This document shows, piece by piece, positions 18,000 to 26,304 of a stretch of DNA of 64,000 nt. Origin of the DNA: JAHDCJ01 sp039028895 (GTDB lineage: Bacteria; Bacteroidota; Bacteroidia; Chitinophagales; Saprospiraceae); assembly GCA_039028895.1 (NCBI GenBank), contig JBCCHF010000006.1, positions 62,001 to 126,000 on the forward strand, read 5' to 3'. Under the pieces are notes generated by a model. That model was not told the DNA's origin and did not search any database. It saw only the letters and a list, made by a program, of their open reading frames with translations. The position numbers were made by a program, and so were the translations under genes. How positions within the stretch are numbered: position 1 is the stretch's first letter; each line of letters begins with the position of its first letter.

Positions 18000-18650
18000 A
18001 TGAGTCAATTAACGTATGTTTTTACAATTACCATTCTTATTTTTATTACCTGGGGATGTAAAGAAACGATCATCAAGGAATATGTCCCACCGATAAACTC
18101 AGAATTTGCTACTGAAGACTTTGATGCTATTCCTGCATTTTCAGAAAATCAGATGCTTAGAGCTGTTATAGAAATTCCTGCAGGTACTAACCTGAAGATA
18201 GAATATGATAAGACACTTCAAAAATTTGTTCCTGATCAAATTGATGGCAAAAACAGGATAGTTGGTTATCTCCCTTACCCGGGCAACTATGGTTTTATTC
18301 CTTCAACATTCATGAAACCCTCAGCGGGTGGTGATGGTGATGCACTTGACGTATTAGTTATATCTGAGGCTGTTCCGACGGGAACAGTAATGGAAATTTT
18401 ACCCATTGCCATGTTTGGAATGACAGATGAAGGCGAAGTAGACAATAAAATTATTGCTATTCCTGCAGACTCAACTTTGCAGACACTGAAAGTAAAAGAT
18501 TATCAGGACCTTAACACCAATGAACTTAAGGCAAAGTTCATTGTTCAATATTGGTTTGAGTCCTACAAGAAGGATGCTATCATCGAAAATATCCAGTGGC
18601 ACAACACACCTGCTACCATCCATGAAATCAATAAATGGCTTGTCAGGTAG
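18000..18650 (+). CDS. Exported family I inorganic pyrophosphatase, probable lipoprotein
   Basis: This 216-aa enzyme would hydrolyse diphosphate to phosphate. The catalytic set of family I (E. coli Ppa-like) appears intact. It shows IEIP, KIEY, YPGNYGF, the metal-binding DGDALDVLV with three Asp, MTDEGEVDNK with two Asp and Lys, and SYKK. Unlike the usual cytosolic enzyme, it begins with a hydrophobic signal sequence ending in TWGC, with Cys20 as a likely lipidation site, so it is predicted to be anchored in the envelope facing the periplasm. It follows the TIR-like/SDR gene by 20 bp and is probably co-transcribed. Periplasmic PPase activity would serve phosphate scavenging rather than driving biosynthesis; that role is inference. 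Confidence 0.88.
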   Translation: MSQLTYVFTITILIFITWGCKETIIKEYVPPINSEFATEDFDAIPAFSENQMLRAVIEIPAGTNLKIEYDKTLQKFVPDQIDGKNRIVGYLPYPGNYGFIPSTFMKPSAGGDGDALDVLVISEAVPTGTVMEILPIAMFGMTDEGEVDNKIIAIPADSTLQTLKVKDYQDLNTNELKAKFIVQYWFESYKKDAIIENIQWHNTPATIHEINKWLVR

Positions 18651-18731
18651 TGTTAATTTCTTCTTAAGTCAATTTGGCACATTATTGGCTTTCGATGATA
18701 TTGAGTAATTTGTCCTCTGAAATCTTTCATA

Positions 18732-19976
18732 ATGAAGCGCTATTCCCAATCTTCTGCAACGAAGGCAATGCAATATGTATTGACTTCTGGCAGTAAGGAT
18801 ATACAACTCTCGATCTACAGCTCAATTGAAGATGCCAAGTCTGAATGGAATGCCATAGTTCCTGACGAAAATGTATTCCTTCAAGAACAATTTTTGAGAG
18901 TTCTTGAAGAATATCCTCCTGAAGGCATGCAATACCGCTATTTAATTTTCAAAGACGATCAAAACCTTTTCGGGGTCGCTTACTGCCAGGTGCAATATTT
19001 CAAAGCAGATGAAAGTATCAACCAGCCGATAGATGGTGATGACCCTTGTTTCTTTAAAGCTATAGGTAAATCTTTAAGGGATCTGGTCTCAAAAATGGTC
19101 GAATTCAATAGCCTTGTTTGTGGAAACCTTTTGTTGACTGGTGAACATGGTTATTATTTTGATTATTCAAAAGTTGAGCAGAAGCAAGCTTATGAATTAC
19201 TTGTTGATGCTTTAAATACCACGATTCAACATCTATCAAAAGAAGGTATCAATACTCCTTTAATATTCCTCAAAGATTATTTTCCTGACACCTCCTCTGT
19301 TGCCAAAAAGGTTTATGCGCCCGCCAAATTCCATGATTTCGAATTCCAGCCGAATATGCTCCTGAATATACATCCGGAATGGAGCAATTTTGATGATTAC
19401 CTTTCAGCGATGTCATCCAAATATCGGGTAAGGGCAAGAAGGGCCTTTAAGAAAGGAAAGGATTTCTCAAAACGAGAACTCAGCCTTGAAGAGATTGATG
19501 AAAATAGAGAGAGGATCTACGAGCTTTATGAAATGGTACTCAACCATGCCGGATTTAACACCATGGTTCTCAATAAAGAGTATTTCTTTGGACTCAAGAA
19601 ACGATTAGAAGATAATTTCCAGTTGGTAGGATACTATCTCAATGACGAATTGGTAGGATTTTATACTACAATTATCAATCATGAAGAACTCGAAGCGCAT
19701 TTTCTCGGGTTTGATCATACCTATAATCGTACCCACCAAATCTACCTCAACATGTTATACGACATGATCAAAAGAGGTATTTATTGTGGTTCAAAACAAT
19801 TGGTATTTGCAAGAACTGCGCTTGAGATTAAAAGCTCTGTTGGAGCCGTTGCTCACGATATGCAATGCTATTTGCGGTTGCAGAATAAACTCCACAACCG
19901 CTTATTAATGAAAAGTATCGTTAATTACCTGAATACACCTGAAGAATGGACGCCAAGGCATCCGTTCAAAGCATAG
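18732..19976 (+). CDS. GNAT/FemAB-like acyltransferase, substrate unknown
   Basis: This 414-aa cytoplasmic protein lacks a signal peptide. The C-terminal half (about 220-400) resembles a GNAT_6/peptidoglycan-type acyltransferase fold. It shows SSKYRVRARRAFKKGKDFSK, a helix ENRERIYELYEMVLNHAG, and strand pairs FQLVGYYLNDELVGFYTTII and EAHFLGFDHTYN. A helix with NMLYDMIKRGI follows, in the order seen in proteins annotated as GNAT family or FemAB-like. The N-terminal half (IYSSIEDAKSEWNAIVPDEN) matches the first, degenerate GNAT-like module of such two-module proteins. The acceptor is unknown. The gene starts 81 bp after the pyrophosphatase stop, and its own stop is close to the convergent lipoprotein gene. 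Confidence 0.65.
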   Translation: MKRYSQSSATKAMQYVLTSGSKDIQLSIYSSIEDAKSEWNAIVPDENVFLQEQFLRVLEEYPPEGMQYRYLIFKDDQNLFGVAYCQVQYFKADESINQPIDGDDPCFFKAIGKSLRDLVSKMVEFNSLVCGNLLLTGEHGYYFDYSKVEQKQAYELLVDALNTTIQHLSKEGINTPLIFLKDYFPDTSSVAKKVYAPAKFHDFEFQPNMLLNIHPEWSNFDDYLSAMSSKYRVRARRAFKKGKDFSKRELSLEEIDENRERIYELYEMVLNHAGFNTMVLNKEYFFGLKKRLEDNFQLVGYYLNDELVGFYTTIINHEELEAHFLGFDHTYNRTHQIYLNMLYDMIKRGIYCGSKQLVFARTALEIKSSVGAVAHDMQCYLRLQNKLHNRLLMKSIVNYLNTPEEWTPRHPFKA

Positions 19977-19981
19977 TTGGT

Positions 19982-20329
19982 CTATTCTCCTATATCCATC
20001 AGCCTGTAAGCTTCAGGGCATTCGGTTTTCATAGCATCCATGACTGCACTTTCCATATCTGAGTTATCTGCGACTGCGCCATACTTTTCTTCAAGCTTTT
20101 TGATACAGGCTTCAGTGTCTTCGAATATCTTTAAACCTTCATCTTTCAAGGCTGCAAGCTTATCAAGGTCGGTACCGGCAGCTTTAACTTTTTCCTGGTA
20201 ATCAAAACTGGCTTGCGCGCAATCACACATACCTGCGGCTAATTTTGTGGCTGAAGATTTCTTTCCCCCACAGCTCATAATGAACCCGGAAATCGCAAGA
20301 AGAATAAGGAAACATTTTAGATTTTTCAT
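19982..20329 (-). CDS. Small lipoprotein of unknown function
   Basis: This 115-aa product has a lipoprotein signal peptide with lipobox FIMSC (Cys20), followed by GGKKSS, a Gly/Ser/Lys linker typical of Bacteroidota surface or periplasmic lipoproteins. The mature part is helical, with a coiled-coil-like stretch (KVKAAGTDLDKLAALKDEGL). Three cysteines (CDC, EAC) plus one near the end could form disulfides. No family was recognised. A TAATTTTG box on the minus strand (plus 20381-20388) lies about 50 bp upstream and may be its promoter. Confidence 0.7.
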   Translation of the reverse strand: MKNLKCFLILLAISGFIMSCGGKKSSATKLAAGMCDCAQASFDYQEKVKAAGTDLDKLAALKDEGLKIFEDTEACIKKLEEKYGAVADNSDMESAVMDAMKTECPEAYRLMDIGE

Positions 20330-20422
20330 GGATCAATTTTTTATTGGTTGCACTAAAGCTAACCTTTGATCACCATAAATCAAAATTATTCAACTCTAGA
20401 TTTTTAACTGATTTTGAAGAAG

Positions 20423-21466
20423 TTAATTTGACTTGCCGTACCAGTTTTTTATCACTTCAGCTGATTTTTTTCCTTGAGGGGAAAAGCTGAAATCATAAAG
20501 GTTCATCTGGTATTCCGGATTAGGAAACCATTTCCAAAGGAAGCCCCCCGCCCACCATGGTTTGTCCCAAAACACATCAAACACGGCATGAAAGGCATTA
20601 GCCTGGGCCTGTTCATTTTGCGCCAGTTCCCTCATTTTTGGTTCAAGCTCCCAGGTCTTATACGCACACCCATCAACGCTCAGATAGCCCCATTCAGTGA
20701 ACAGAATCGGACGATCAAACTTCCGTTGAATATTTTTGATTTTACGGAGTGGTTCTTCCCATGCTTTTTTTAAAGTAGCAACGGTTGGCGTTTTATGATC
20801 GGTTAAAGGGAAATAGGCGTTTACCCCAATGTAATCAAGCTCATCCCAAAATGGTACCTTATCAAAATCATCCCAATTGGCAGCATATACCAATTTGCCA
20901 CAATACCGTTCTCTTGCTTTTTCAATCAAAGATCTCCAGAATTTTGGTCTTTTCTCAACTGCAATCCTGAGCTCTGTACCGATACAAACCATCTCAGCAC
21001 CCTCCTCTTCTGCAATATCGACGTATGCAAGGATATATTTTTCAAAATTCTTTTCCCATTCTCTCCATTCAGCATCTCTTTCAAAGTCCATATGACCAAC
21101 CCATCCTCCCCTGGGTATCCAGACCTGGGGTTTGACCATTACTGATATGCCATCCGCATGCGCTTTTCTGATAGTCTCCACGATGCCTACCTTTTTTTCT
21201 CCCCACCATTGTCTTTCTGTATTAAAATAGACTTCAGTCGAATTATTAGGAGTATAGGCATATGGGATAACAGCGATCCATTCGGCATTAACAGCCTTTA
21301 GTGGTGGCATTGGATTTTCGGGAAATGGCTTTGGTGGTGCTGTAAAGCAAAATCCTTTGATCTTTTCTGGGGTGTTGAATTCAAGGTTTTCCTTAACGAT
21401 TGACGCAGGTCCGTTTGAAAATCCTAAAAACAGGCAAGCCAGTAATATGATTGGCAAATGTTTCAT
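20423..21466 (-). CDS. Exported glycoside hydrolase, GH113-like (beta-mannanase type)
   Basis: This 347-aa protein is counted from the ATG at 21466 (MKHLPIILLACLF); an upstream start at 21505 would spoil the signal peptide. After export it would be a (beta/alpha)8-barrel of clan GH-A. The likely acid/base is Glu165 in CIGTEL, and the nucleophile is Glu258 in LFTEWGY. Other barrel marks are MVKPQVWIP, YIGVNAYFP and WWAGGFLWKW. The pattern GTEL ... TEWGY with WKW near the end matches GH113, whose characterised members act on beta-mannan. Substrate specificity cannot be fixed from sequence. It stands alone between the small lipoprotein gene and the tRNA-like unit. Confidence 0.8.
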   Translation of the reverse strand: MKHLPIILLACLFLGFSNGPASIVKENLEFNTPEKIKGFCFTAPPKPFPENPMPPLKAVNAEWIAVIPYAYTPNNSTEVYFNTERQWWGEKKVGIVETIRKAHADGISVMVKPQVWIPRGGWVGHMDFERDAEWREWEKNFEKYILAYVDIAEEEGAEMVCIGTELRIAVEKRPKFWRSLIEKARERYCGKLVYAANWDDFDKVPFWDELDYIGVNAYFPLTDHKTPTVATLKKAWEEPLRKIKNIQRKFDRPILFTEWGYLSVDGCAYKTWELEPKMRELAQNEQAQANAFHAVFDVFWDKPWWAGGFLWKWFPNPEYQMNLYDFSFSPQGKKSAEVIKNWYGKSN

Positions 21467-21685
21467 GGGAGGCAATTTTGGCAATGCTCTAAAGATAATT
21501 ACCAAAATCCGAAGATTTATGGCCTTATAATTTTTTTAACAATTGAATGAAACCCACAAATTAACACCTGCAATTTTCAATCTTTCAATTTTCAAGCAAT
21601 CGAAGCCCTTGAGATTAGACAAACGGTCAATAAATCGATTATTTTTTGCGAATATTGTAAATATTTTATTTTTCCTTTAAAAAAT

Positions 21686-21717
21686 TTGCAACATTAGACT
21701 CATTTCACTTAAATTTG
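21686..21717 (+). promoter_or_regulatory. Bacteroidota-type promoter for the tRNA-like RNA
   Basis: A -33 element TTG (21686-21688) is separated by 21 nt from a perfect -7 element TAAATTTG (21710-21717; consensus TAnnTTTG). The expected start is near 21724, about 37 nt before the folded RNA. This is the best two-part promoter match I found in the window. Confidence 0.7.
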
Positions 21718-21760
21718 TCTAAGACAATAACAAAAAAGTTCTTTGAAGTTGTTCAAATAC

Positions 21761-21873
21761 TGTGGGGTGATGAAACAGGCAGCCATGCCCTCCTGTCTCG
21801 GGGGTGGAGGAAAGGGATAAAATCCAGCAATGGAACTAACCGCTCCGTGAAGGTTCGAATCCTTCCCTCACAG
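21761..21873 (+). tRNA. tRNA-like RNA with a 44-nt variable arm, atypical type II
   Basis: A full cloverleaf can be drawn. The acceptor is TGTGGGG/CCTCACA (21761-21767 with 21866-21872, one G-U), extendable to 8 bp with C21760-G21873. U8 is followed by a D arm ATG-AAACAGGCAGC-CAT, whose loop has GG and A21 placed as in Leu/Ser tRNAs. The anticodon arm is CCCTC-CTGTCTC-GGGGG (21788-21804). The T arm is GAAGG-TTCGAAT-CCTTC (21849-21865). Between anticodon and T arms lie 44 nt, closed by GGAG/CTCC and holding a hairpin TCCA-GCAA-TGGA with a GNRA tetraloop. U33 gives anticodon GUC (Asp), but position 37 is U, which is unusual, and CCA is not encoded. It has its own promoter and terminator. A decoding tRNA, a degenerate tRNA and a tRNA-derived regulatory RNA all remain possible. 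Confidence 0.6.
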
Positions 21874-21900
21874 CTAATACTGATAATGAGTGTGTGTCTA

Positions 21901-21944
21901 AAGCCTTCAACCTTTAATTGGTTGAAGGCTTTAACTTTTTATAG
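21901..21944 (+). terminator. Intrinsic terminator of the tRNA-like unit
   Basis: A perfect 12-bp stem AAGCCTTCAACC / GGTTGAAGGCTT (21901-21912 and 21920-21931) with loop TTTAATT is followed by TAACTTTTTAT on the plus strand. It closes the short transcription unit that begins at the 21686-21717 promoter, and could also stop the convergent sugar dehydrogenase transcript. Confidence 0.85.
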
Positions 21945-21962
21945 CGCTAGGTGAACAGCCGT

Positions 21963-24053
21963 TTATTGTTTTACCAATTTACTAACCACTCTCCCACTTT
22001 CAGTTTTAATTTCTGCAAAAAATACTCCCACTGCGATATGCGAAAGATTCACCATCTGGTCGACTGAATTCACTTTTCCAAAATCAGCTTTGTAAACGAT
22101 CCTTCCTGCTACATCTGTAACTATGAATTCAATATTAGTTGTTGTAACAAGATCAACTTCTACACGGACAGATTCTCTGAAAGGTGTAGGGGTAATCTGC
22201 CAGCGGTCAATTTCTTCAGGAAGGATGGTAGACAATGTCAAAATCGAAACCGGATCGGAAATACTGCTACATTGAGCAGCATTAAAGACCTCAAGCGTAT
22301 AATCTCCGGTTGCTAATGCTGTGAAGTTTTGATTTGTCGCTCCTTCGATGATCATTCCATCAAGGTACCATTGGTAGCCAGCTGCAACCGGCCCCAAAAG
22401 AGTATTGCCATTTTGGGTAACAACCGGGACGTCAGGTACTGGTAAAATATTTACTTCAATTACATTTGAAACACCTGAAGAACAAGGACCTCCAGAAAAT
22501 ATTGCATTGTACATGCCACTTCCCACCTCATCCAACACAAGAGTGGTAGAAACTTCGCCTACCAGTAGGGATTCTGTTTCATACCACTGAATTGAACTGC
22601 CTAAAGGAGCAGCAGTAGCAGTTATAGTGACACTTTCTCCAAAGCATACATCCGTTGGACCGTTTACTGATAACTGAGGTGCATCCGGTGAGCTATTTAA
22701 AATTTCTATTTCTTCGATTAATGTACAACCGAGGTCATCAGTAATAGTAACTGTGTAAATTCCTGCTGTAAGATTCGATTGATCTACATTCTCGGAGCCA
22801 TTAGACCAGACCACTTCTACAGCACCCGAACCGCCATCGATCTGAAGGTCTACTCCCCCGTCAGCATCTCCCTGGCAAGTTTCATGCTCAACAGTCGCCA
22901 CGGCTGAAAAACCTGTGCACAACTCTGTAATCCTATAAATATTGCCTTCGTCAAGAGCAGCGATATACAACTCTCCATTAAGGTCCTCACCAAAAGTGCT
23001 CCATTCGAAATTCTGCAGATTTGCTAACTCGACATTATTCCAACCACCTTCACCATCAGGTGTTATAGACCAAATATTGCCCATGCAATAATCAGCATAC
23101 AAATAATGACCATAAAGGTTAGGGTATTGAGCACCCCTGTATACAAAACCACCGGTAATCGATCTGCAAGTGACCCCAGAGTGAGAGGTTACTGCAACTG
23201 GGAAAACGTAATTGCTGGCTGCTCCACAACCGCTTGTATTAAAAGTGGCATTCCCCTCATAACATCTCCAGCCGTAATTCAGGCCACCAGTACCTGCTGG
23301 TTCGAAGTCAATCTCTTCCCAGGCATTTTGTCCAACATCACCAATCCACATATCATCTGTTTCACGATCAAAACTGAAGCGCCAAGGATTACGAAGACCT
23401 AAGGACCAGATCTCATCAAGTGTAGAAGGGTCTCCTACAAATGGGTTATCAGGTGGAATCCCATATGGATTTCCACTATCAACATCAATCCTAAGCATTT
23501 TACCAAGCAGGTTTTGAGGATTTTGAGATCTGTTGCCTGGATCTCCACCTAAACCTCCGTCACCCATACCGATATACAAATAGCCGTCAGGGCCAAAATG
23601 AATGTCACCACCATTATGGTTATTATATGGTTGATCAATGGTCATCAGGATAACCTCAGAATTGGTATCAGCCAAATTTGGGTTGGAACCATTTACACTA
23701 AACCTTGAAATTCGGGTATCACCTGAGCTATTGGTATAGTTTACATAGAAATACCCATTGTTAGTATAATCAGGATGAAAAGCTAAACCAAGCAAACCAC
23801 GTTCACTGGCACCAGAATTAACGATAGGATCAATGTCCAGAAAAGGTGTCGGCAATTGGGTGCCATTACCTTCGATAATCATGATCGCGCCATCTTGCTC
23901 AACGATAAACAAACGGTCGTCACCGGCATTAACAATCGCAACAGGCTGATCATAACCACCAGCATATTGAACCAGTTCAATAACAGGGGTTTCTACCTGG
24001 GCAAAAAGCGAAAAAGAGAAAGAAAAAAATAGGAGGATAAACCAATTCTTCAT
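21963..24053 (-). CDS. Secreted PQQ-type sugar dehydrogenase with T9SS type A sorting domain
   Basis: This 696-aa protein is counted from the ATG at 24053 (MKNWFILLFF), followed by a signal peptide ending LFAQ. Residues ~25-380 are a six-bladed propeller of the soluble glucose/aldose sugar dehydrogenase (GSDH/HHIP-like) family. The marks are GLLGLAFHPDYTNNGYFYVN, NNHNGGDIHFGPDGYLYIGM with the expected catalytic His, and LRNPWRFSFD. A SprB-like Ig repeat follows (DLQIDGGSGAVEVVWSNGSE), then two more beta modules. The C-terminal ~80 residues (TPTPFRESVRVEV ... VSKLVKQ) are a T9SS type A sorting domain, so the protein should be exported across the outer membrane and attached to the surface or released. 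PQQ binding and sugar oxidation are family knowledge. A TAAATTTG box (plus 24120-24127) lies about 70 bp upstream. Confidence 0.88.
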   Translation of the reverse strand: MKNWFILLFFSFSFSLFAQVETPVIELVQYAGGYDQPVAIVNAGDDRLFIVEQDGAIMIIEGNGTQLPTPFLDIDPIVNSGASERGLLGLAFHPDYTNNGYFYVNYTNSSGDTRISRFSVNGSNPNLADTNSEVILMTIDQPYNNHNGGDIHFGPDGYLYIGMGDGGLGGDPGNRSQNPQNLLGKMLRIDVDSGNPYGIPPDNPFVGDPSTLDEIWSLGLRNPWRFSFDRETDDMWIGDVGQNAWEEIDFEPAGTGGLNYGWRCYEGNATFNTSGCGAASNYVFPVAVTSHSGVTCRSITGGFVYRGAQYPNLYGHYLYADYCMGNIWSITPDGEGGWNNVELANLQNFEWSTFGEDLNGELYIAALDEGNIYRITELCTGFSAVATVEHETCQGDADGGVDLQIDGGSGAVEVVWSNGSENVDQSNLTAGIYTVTITDDLGCTLIEEIEILNSSPDAPQLSVNGPTDVCFGESVTITATAAPLGSSIQWYETESLLVGEVSTTLVLDEVGSGMYNAIFSGGPCSSGVSNVIEVNILPVPDVPVVTQNGNTLLGPVAAGYQWYLDGMIIEGATNQNFTALATGDYTLEVFNAAQCSSISDPVSILTLSTILPEEIDRWQITPTPFRESVRVEVDLVTTTNIEFIVTDVAGRIVYKADFGKVNSVDQMVNLSHIAVGVFFAEIKTESGRVVSKLVKQ

Positions 24054-24298
24054 ATTCGGGAATTTTTCAAGTTTATTTAAGGAAACAATAATGATAGTGC
24101 CCCCTCGTTCATAACGGGTCAAATTTAGAAAAAACTTCTTTTTTGACCCTAATATGAAATTCCTACGTCGAGGGAATCGTTAATCTGATATATTTAATGA
24201 ACAGGTTAAAGTGAATTTTGGTTAACATGACAATGGAGAATATTTATTAATTTTCCAAAGAATCATGAATTTCAGATATCCTTAACAAAAATCAAGTT

Positions 24299-24880
24299 AT
24301 GGCCGTTAAGCTTAGATATAATGCCCCTGTAGTTTTGACCTTCGCAGTCATCTGTACCGTTGTTTTCTTTGTCAATAAATCAATGGGAGGCGCCCTGACA
24401 GGCTGGTTTTCCCTTAGTCCTCATTATAATATGGGGAATCTCGGAGACTTACCGACAATTCTTACCTATGTTATTGGACATGCCAATATGGACCATCTCC
24501 TCGGAAACCTGACCTTTATTCTGCTGCTTGGACCTATTATGGAAGAAAAGTATGGTAGTAGGAGCCTACTGATCATGATGGTCCTAACTGCCTTGATTAC
24601 GGGGATCCTAAACCTAGTTTTCTTTAACACCGGGATTCTTGGTGCCAGTGGTATTGTATTTATGTTTATCATCCTGGTTTCATTTACCAATGTCAGAGCT
24701 GGTGAAATTCCGTTGACTTTCATCCTCGTTATGTTATTATTCCTTGGAAAGGAAGTTTTACATAGTCTTGATAACGATCAAATCTCTCAGTTTGGTCATA
24801 TTCTTGGCGGAATATGTGGAAGTGCCTTTGGCTTTTTCTTTGGATCATCAACGGGTAGAGACACCATGGTTGAAGCGTAA
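24299..24880 (+). CDS. Rhomboid-family intramembrane serine protease
   Basis: This is a 193-aa protein with six membrane segments, near the minimum size for a bacterial rhomboid. The catalytic dyad is visible as Ser117 in GASG and His167 in FGHILGG. The conserved H-x-N region of helix 2 is HANMDHLLGN (61-70). Rhomboids cut membrane-spanning substrates within or next to the bilayer; the substrate here is unknown. It ends 15 bp before the ArsA-like ATPase gene on the same strand, so the two are very probably one operon. A second rhomboid gene occurs at 50174-50920 in this window. Confidence 0.9.
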   Translation: MAVKLRYNAPVVLTFAVICTVVFFVNKSMGGALTGWFSLSPHYNMGNLGDLPTILTYVIGHANMDHLLGNLTFILLLGPIMEEKYGSRSLLIMMVLTALITGILNLVFFNTGILGASGIVFMFIILVSFTNVRAGEIPLTFILVMLLFLGKEVLHSLDNDQISQFGHILGGICGSAFGFFFGSSTGRDTMVEA

Positions 24881-24895
24881 AATTCTTTTCGTTAA

Positions 24896-26056
24896 ATGCG
24901 AATTATCCTATTTACTGGCAAAGGTGGTGTTGGAAAAACTACCGTTGCCGCTGCTACAGCTTTACAAGCTTCGAAGCAAGGGTATAAAACCCTTGTCATA
25001 TCCACTGACCCCGCGCATAGTCTTTCAGATGCATTGAACATCGAGCTTTCCCCAGAACCCACTGAGATAGCAGAAAACCTCTACGGACAAGAGTTTGATG
25101 TTTATTACTCCATGAAAAAACACTGGGGTAGCATGCGCGAAATGATGCGCACCATTTTCAGATGGCGAGGGGTAAAAAATGTGGTAGCAGAAGAATTATC
25201 GGTTTTGCCTGGCATGGAGGAAGCTTCAGCTTTTTTGTGGATTGAAAAATTCTATGCTTCGAAAGAATATGACCTGATTGTTATCGACTCAGCACCTACA
25301 GGTGAAACACTTACCTTGTTGACCTTGCCCCAGGTTACCAAATCATGGCTTACTAAAGCATTTCCAGGACAAAAACTGGCTGTTAAGACCCTTGGAAAGG
25401 TTGTTCGGAAAACAACAGGTGTTCCCCTCGACAAAGGTTATGAAGAATTGGAACGACTTTTTGACAAGCTCGAACGGATTCAAAAAGTAATGATTAACCC
25501 AGACATCTGTTCGATTCGCATAGTCGCTAATCCGGAAAGGATGGTTATCCAGGAAGCAAAAAGAGCATTTACCTACCTTAACCTCTACGGCTACAATGTC
25601 GATGGTATAGTCGTCAACAGGATCATCCCGGAAACGGAAACAGGTCCTTTGTTTCAAAACTATATCGCTTCCCAGAAAAAATATCTTGAAGATATAGAAG
25701 AAAGCTTCACTCCCCTGCCTATTTTCAAAGTTGGCCATATGGGGCAAGAGGTTTTTGGCCTGGAGTTATTATCAAAAATCGGTGAAAGTATTTACCATGA
25801 AAATGATCCGGCAAAGATTTTCCATAAAGAAAATCCTTTCATTATTAATGAAACAAAAACCCATTACGAAATCCGCATAAAACTTCCTTTTATCAAGGAA
25901 TCCGATTTTTCACTCAAGAAATTTGGAGATGAATTAATCATCGATATTGAAAACCGGCGAAAATCGGTTATTCTGCCTCGTTTTGCTAATTTCCTGTTGT
26001 TGGACAGCTATCGTTTCGAAAAACCGTGGTTGGTTGTAAGCCTTTCAAAAGACTAA
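24896..26056 (+). CDS. ArsA/Get3-family ATPase with C-terminal HSP20-like domain
   Basis: This 386-aa cytoplasmic ATPase has a deviant Walker A at residues 8-15 (GKGGVGKT). It continues with the switch motif STDPAHSLSDAL and the Walker B/switch II region LIVIDSAPTGETLTLL. The signature VVNRIIPE lies later. The last ~75 residues (THYEIRIKLPFIKESDFSLK ... RFEKPWLVVSLSK) look like the HSP20-like domain appended to many bacterial ArsA homologues. The protein is a single-copy ATPase that probably dimerises like Get3, not a fused double ArsA. No arsenite genes are near, so arsenite export is unlikely. A chaperone role toward membrane proteins, suggested by the neighbouring rhomboid gene, is inference. 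Confidence 0.9.
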   Translation: MRIILFTGKGGVGKTTVAAATALQASKQGYKTLVISTDPAHSLSDALNIELSPEPTEIAENLYGQEFDVYYSMKKHWGSMREMMRTIFRWRGVKNVVAEELSVLPGMEEASAFLWIEKFYASKEYDLIVIDSAPTGETLTLLTLPQVTKSWLTKAFPGQKLAVKTLGKVVRKTTGVPLDKGYEELERLFDKLERIQKVMINPDICSIRIVANPERMVIQEAKRAFTYLNLYGYNVDGIVVNRIIPETETGPLFQNYIASQKKYLEDIEESFTPLPIFKVGHMGQEVFGLELLSKIGESIYHENDPAKIFHKENPFIINETKTHYEIRIKLPFIKESDFSLKKFGDELIIDIENRRKSVILPRFANFLLLDSYRFEKPWLVVSLSKD

Positions 26057-26304
26057 GACAATACTAGGTAACAGTATTTTATTCTGAATTGGCGTCAAAA
26101 GCTTTACTTTTTGTCAATTTTTGCTCTATAAATAGAATAAAGTAATTAATTTTTAATTTTTTTTAGAATTTTATTCTGAATTTAATCTAAAATTCGTCCG
26201 GAGTCGTCGTTAAAAATTGACTTTTCGTCATTGCCCGCCTATAATGCGAAAAATGGTTCGAACCACATTACACACAATTTAAAAACCATTTAATTTTCGC
26301 ATAC
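26057..26304 (+). other. AT-rich intergenic leader with a 12-bp palindrome and direct repeats
   Basis: This 248-bp gap before the SPFH gene has no ORF. It holds a direct repeat TTTTATTCTGAATT in two copies about 90 bp apart, a perfect 12-bp palindrome TGGTTCGAACCA at 26254-26265, and a long inverted pair starting GCGAAAA (about 26247) and ending TTTTCGC just before the start codon. No perfect TAnnTTTG promoter was seen. A regulatory leader is possible. Confidence 0.35.

Noticed and set aside
21715..21954. Plus-strand ORF of 79 codons with a TTG-like start
   Set aside because: It overlaps the promoter, the tRNA-like fold and the terminator stem. Its C-terminal RSVKVRILPSQ is the usual in-frame reading of a T arm, so it is a shadow of the RNA gene.
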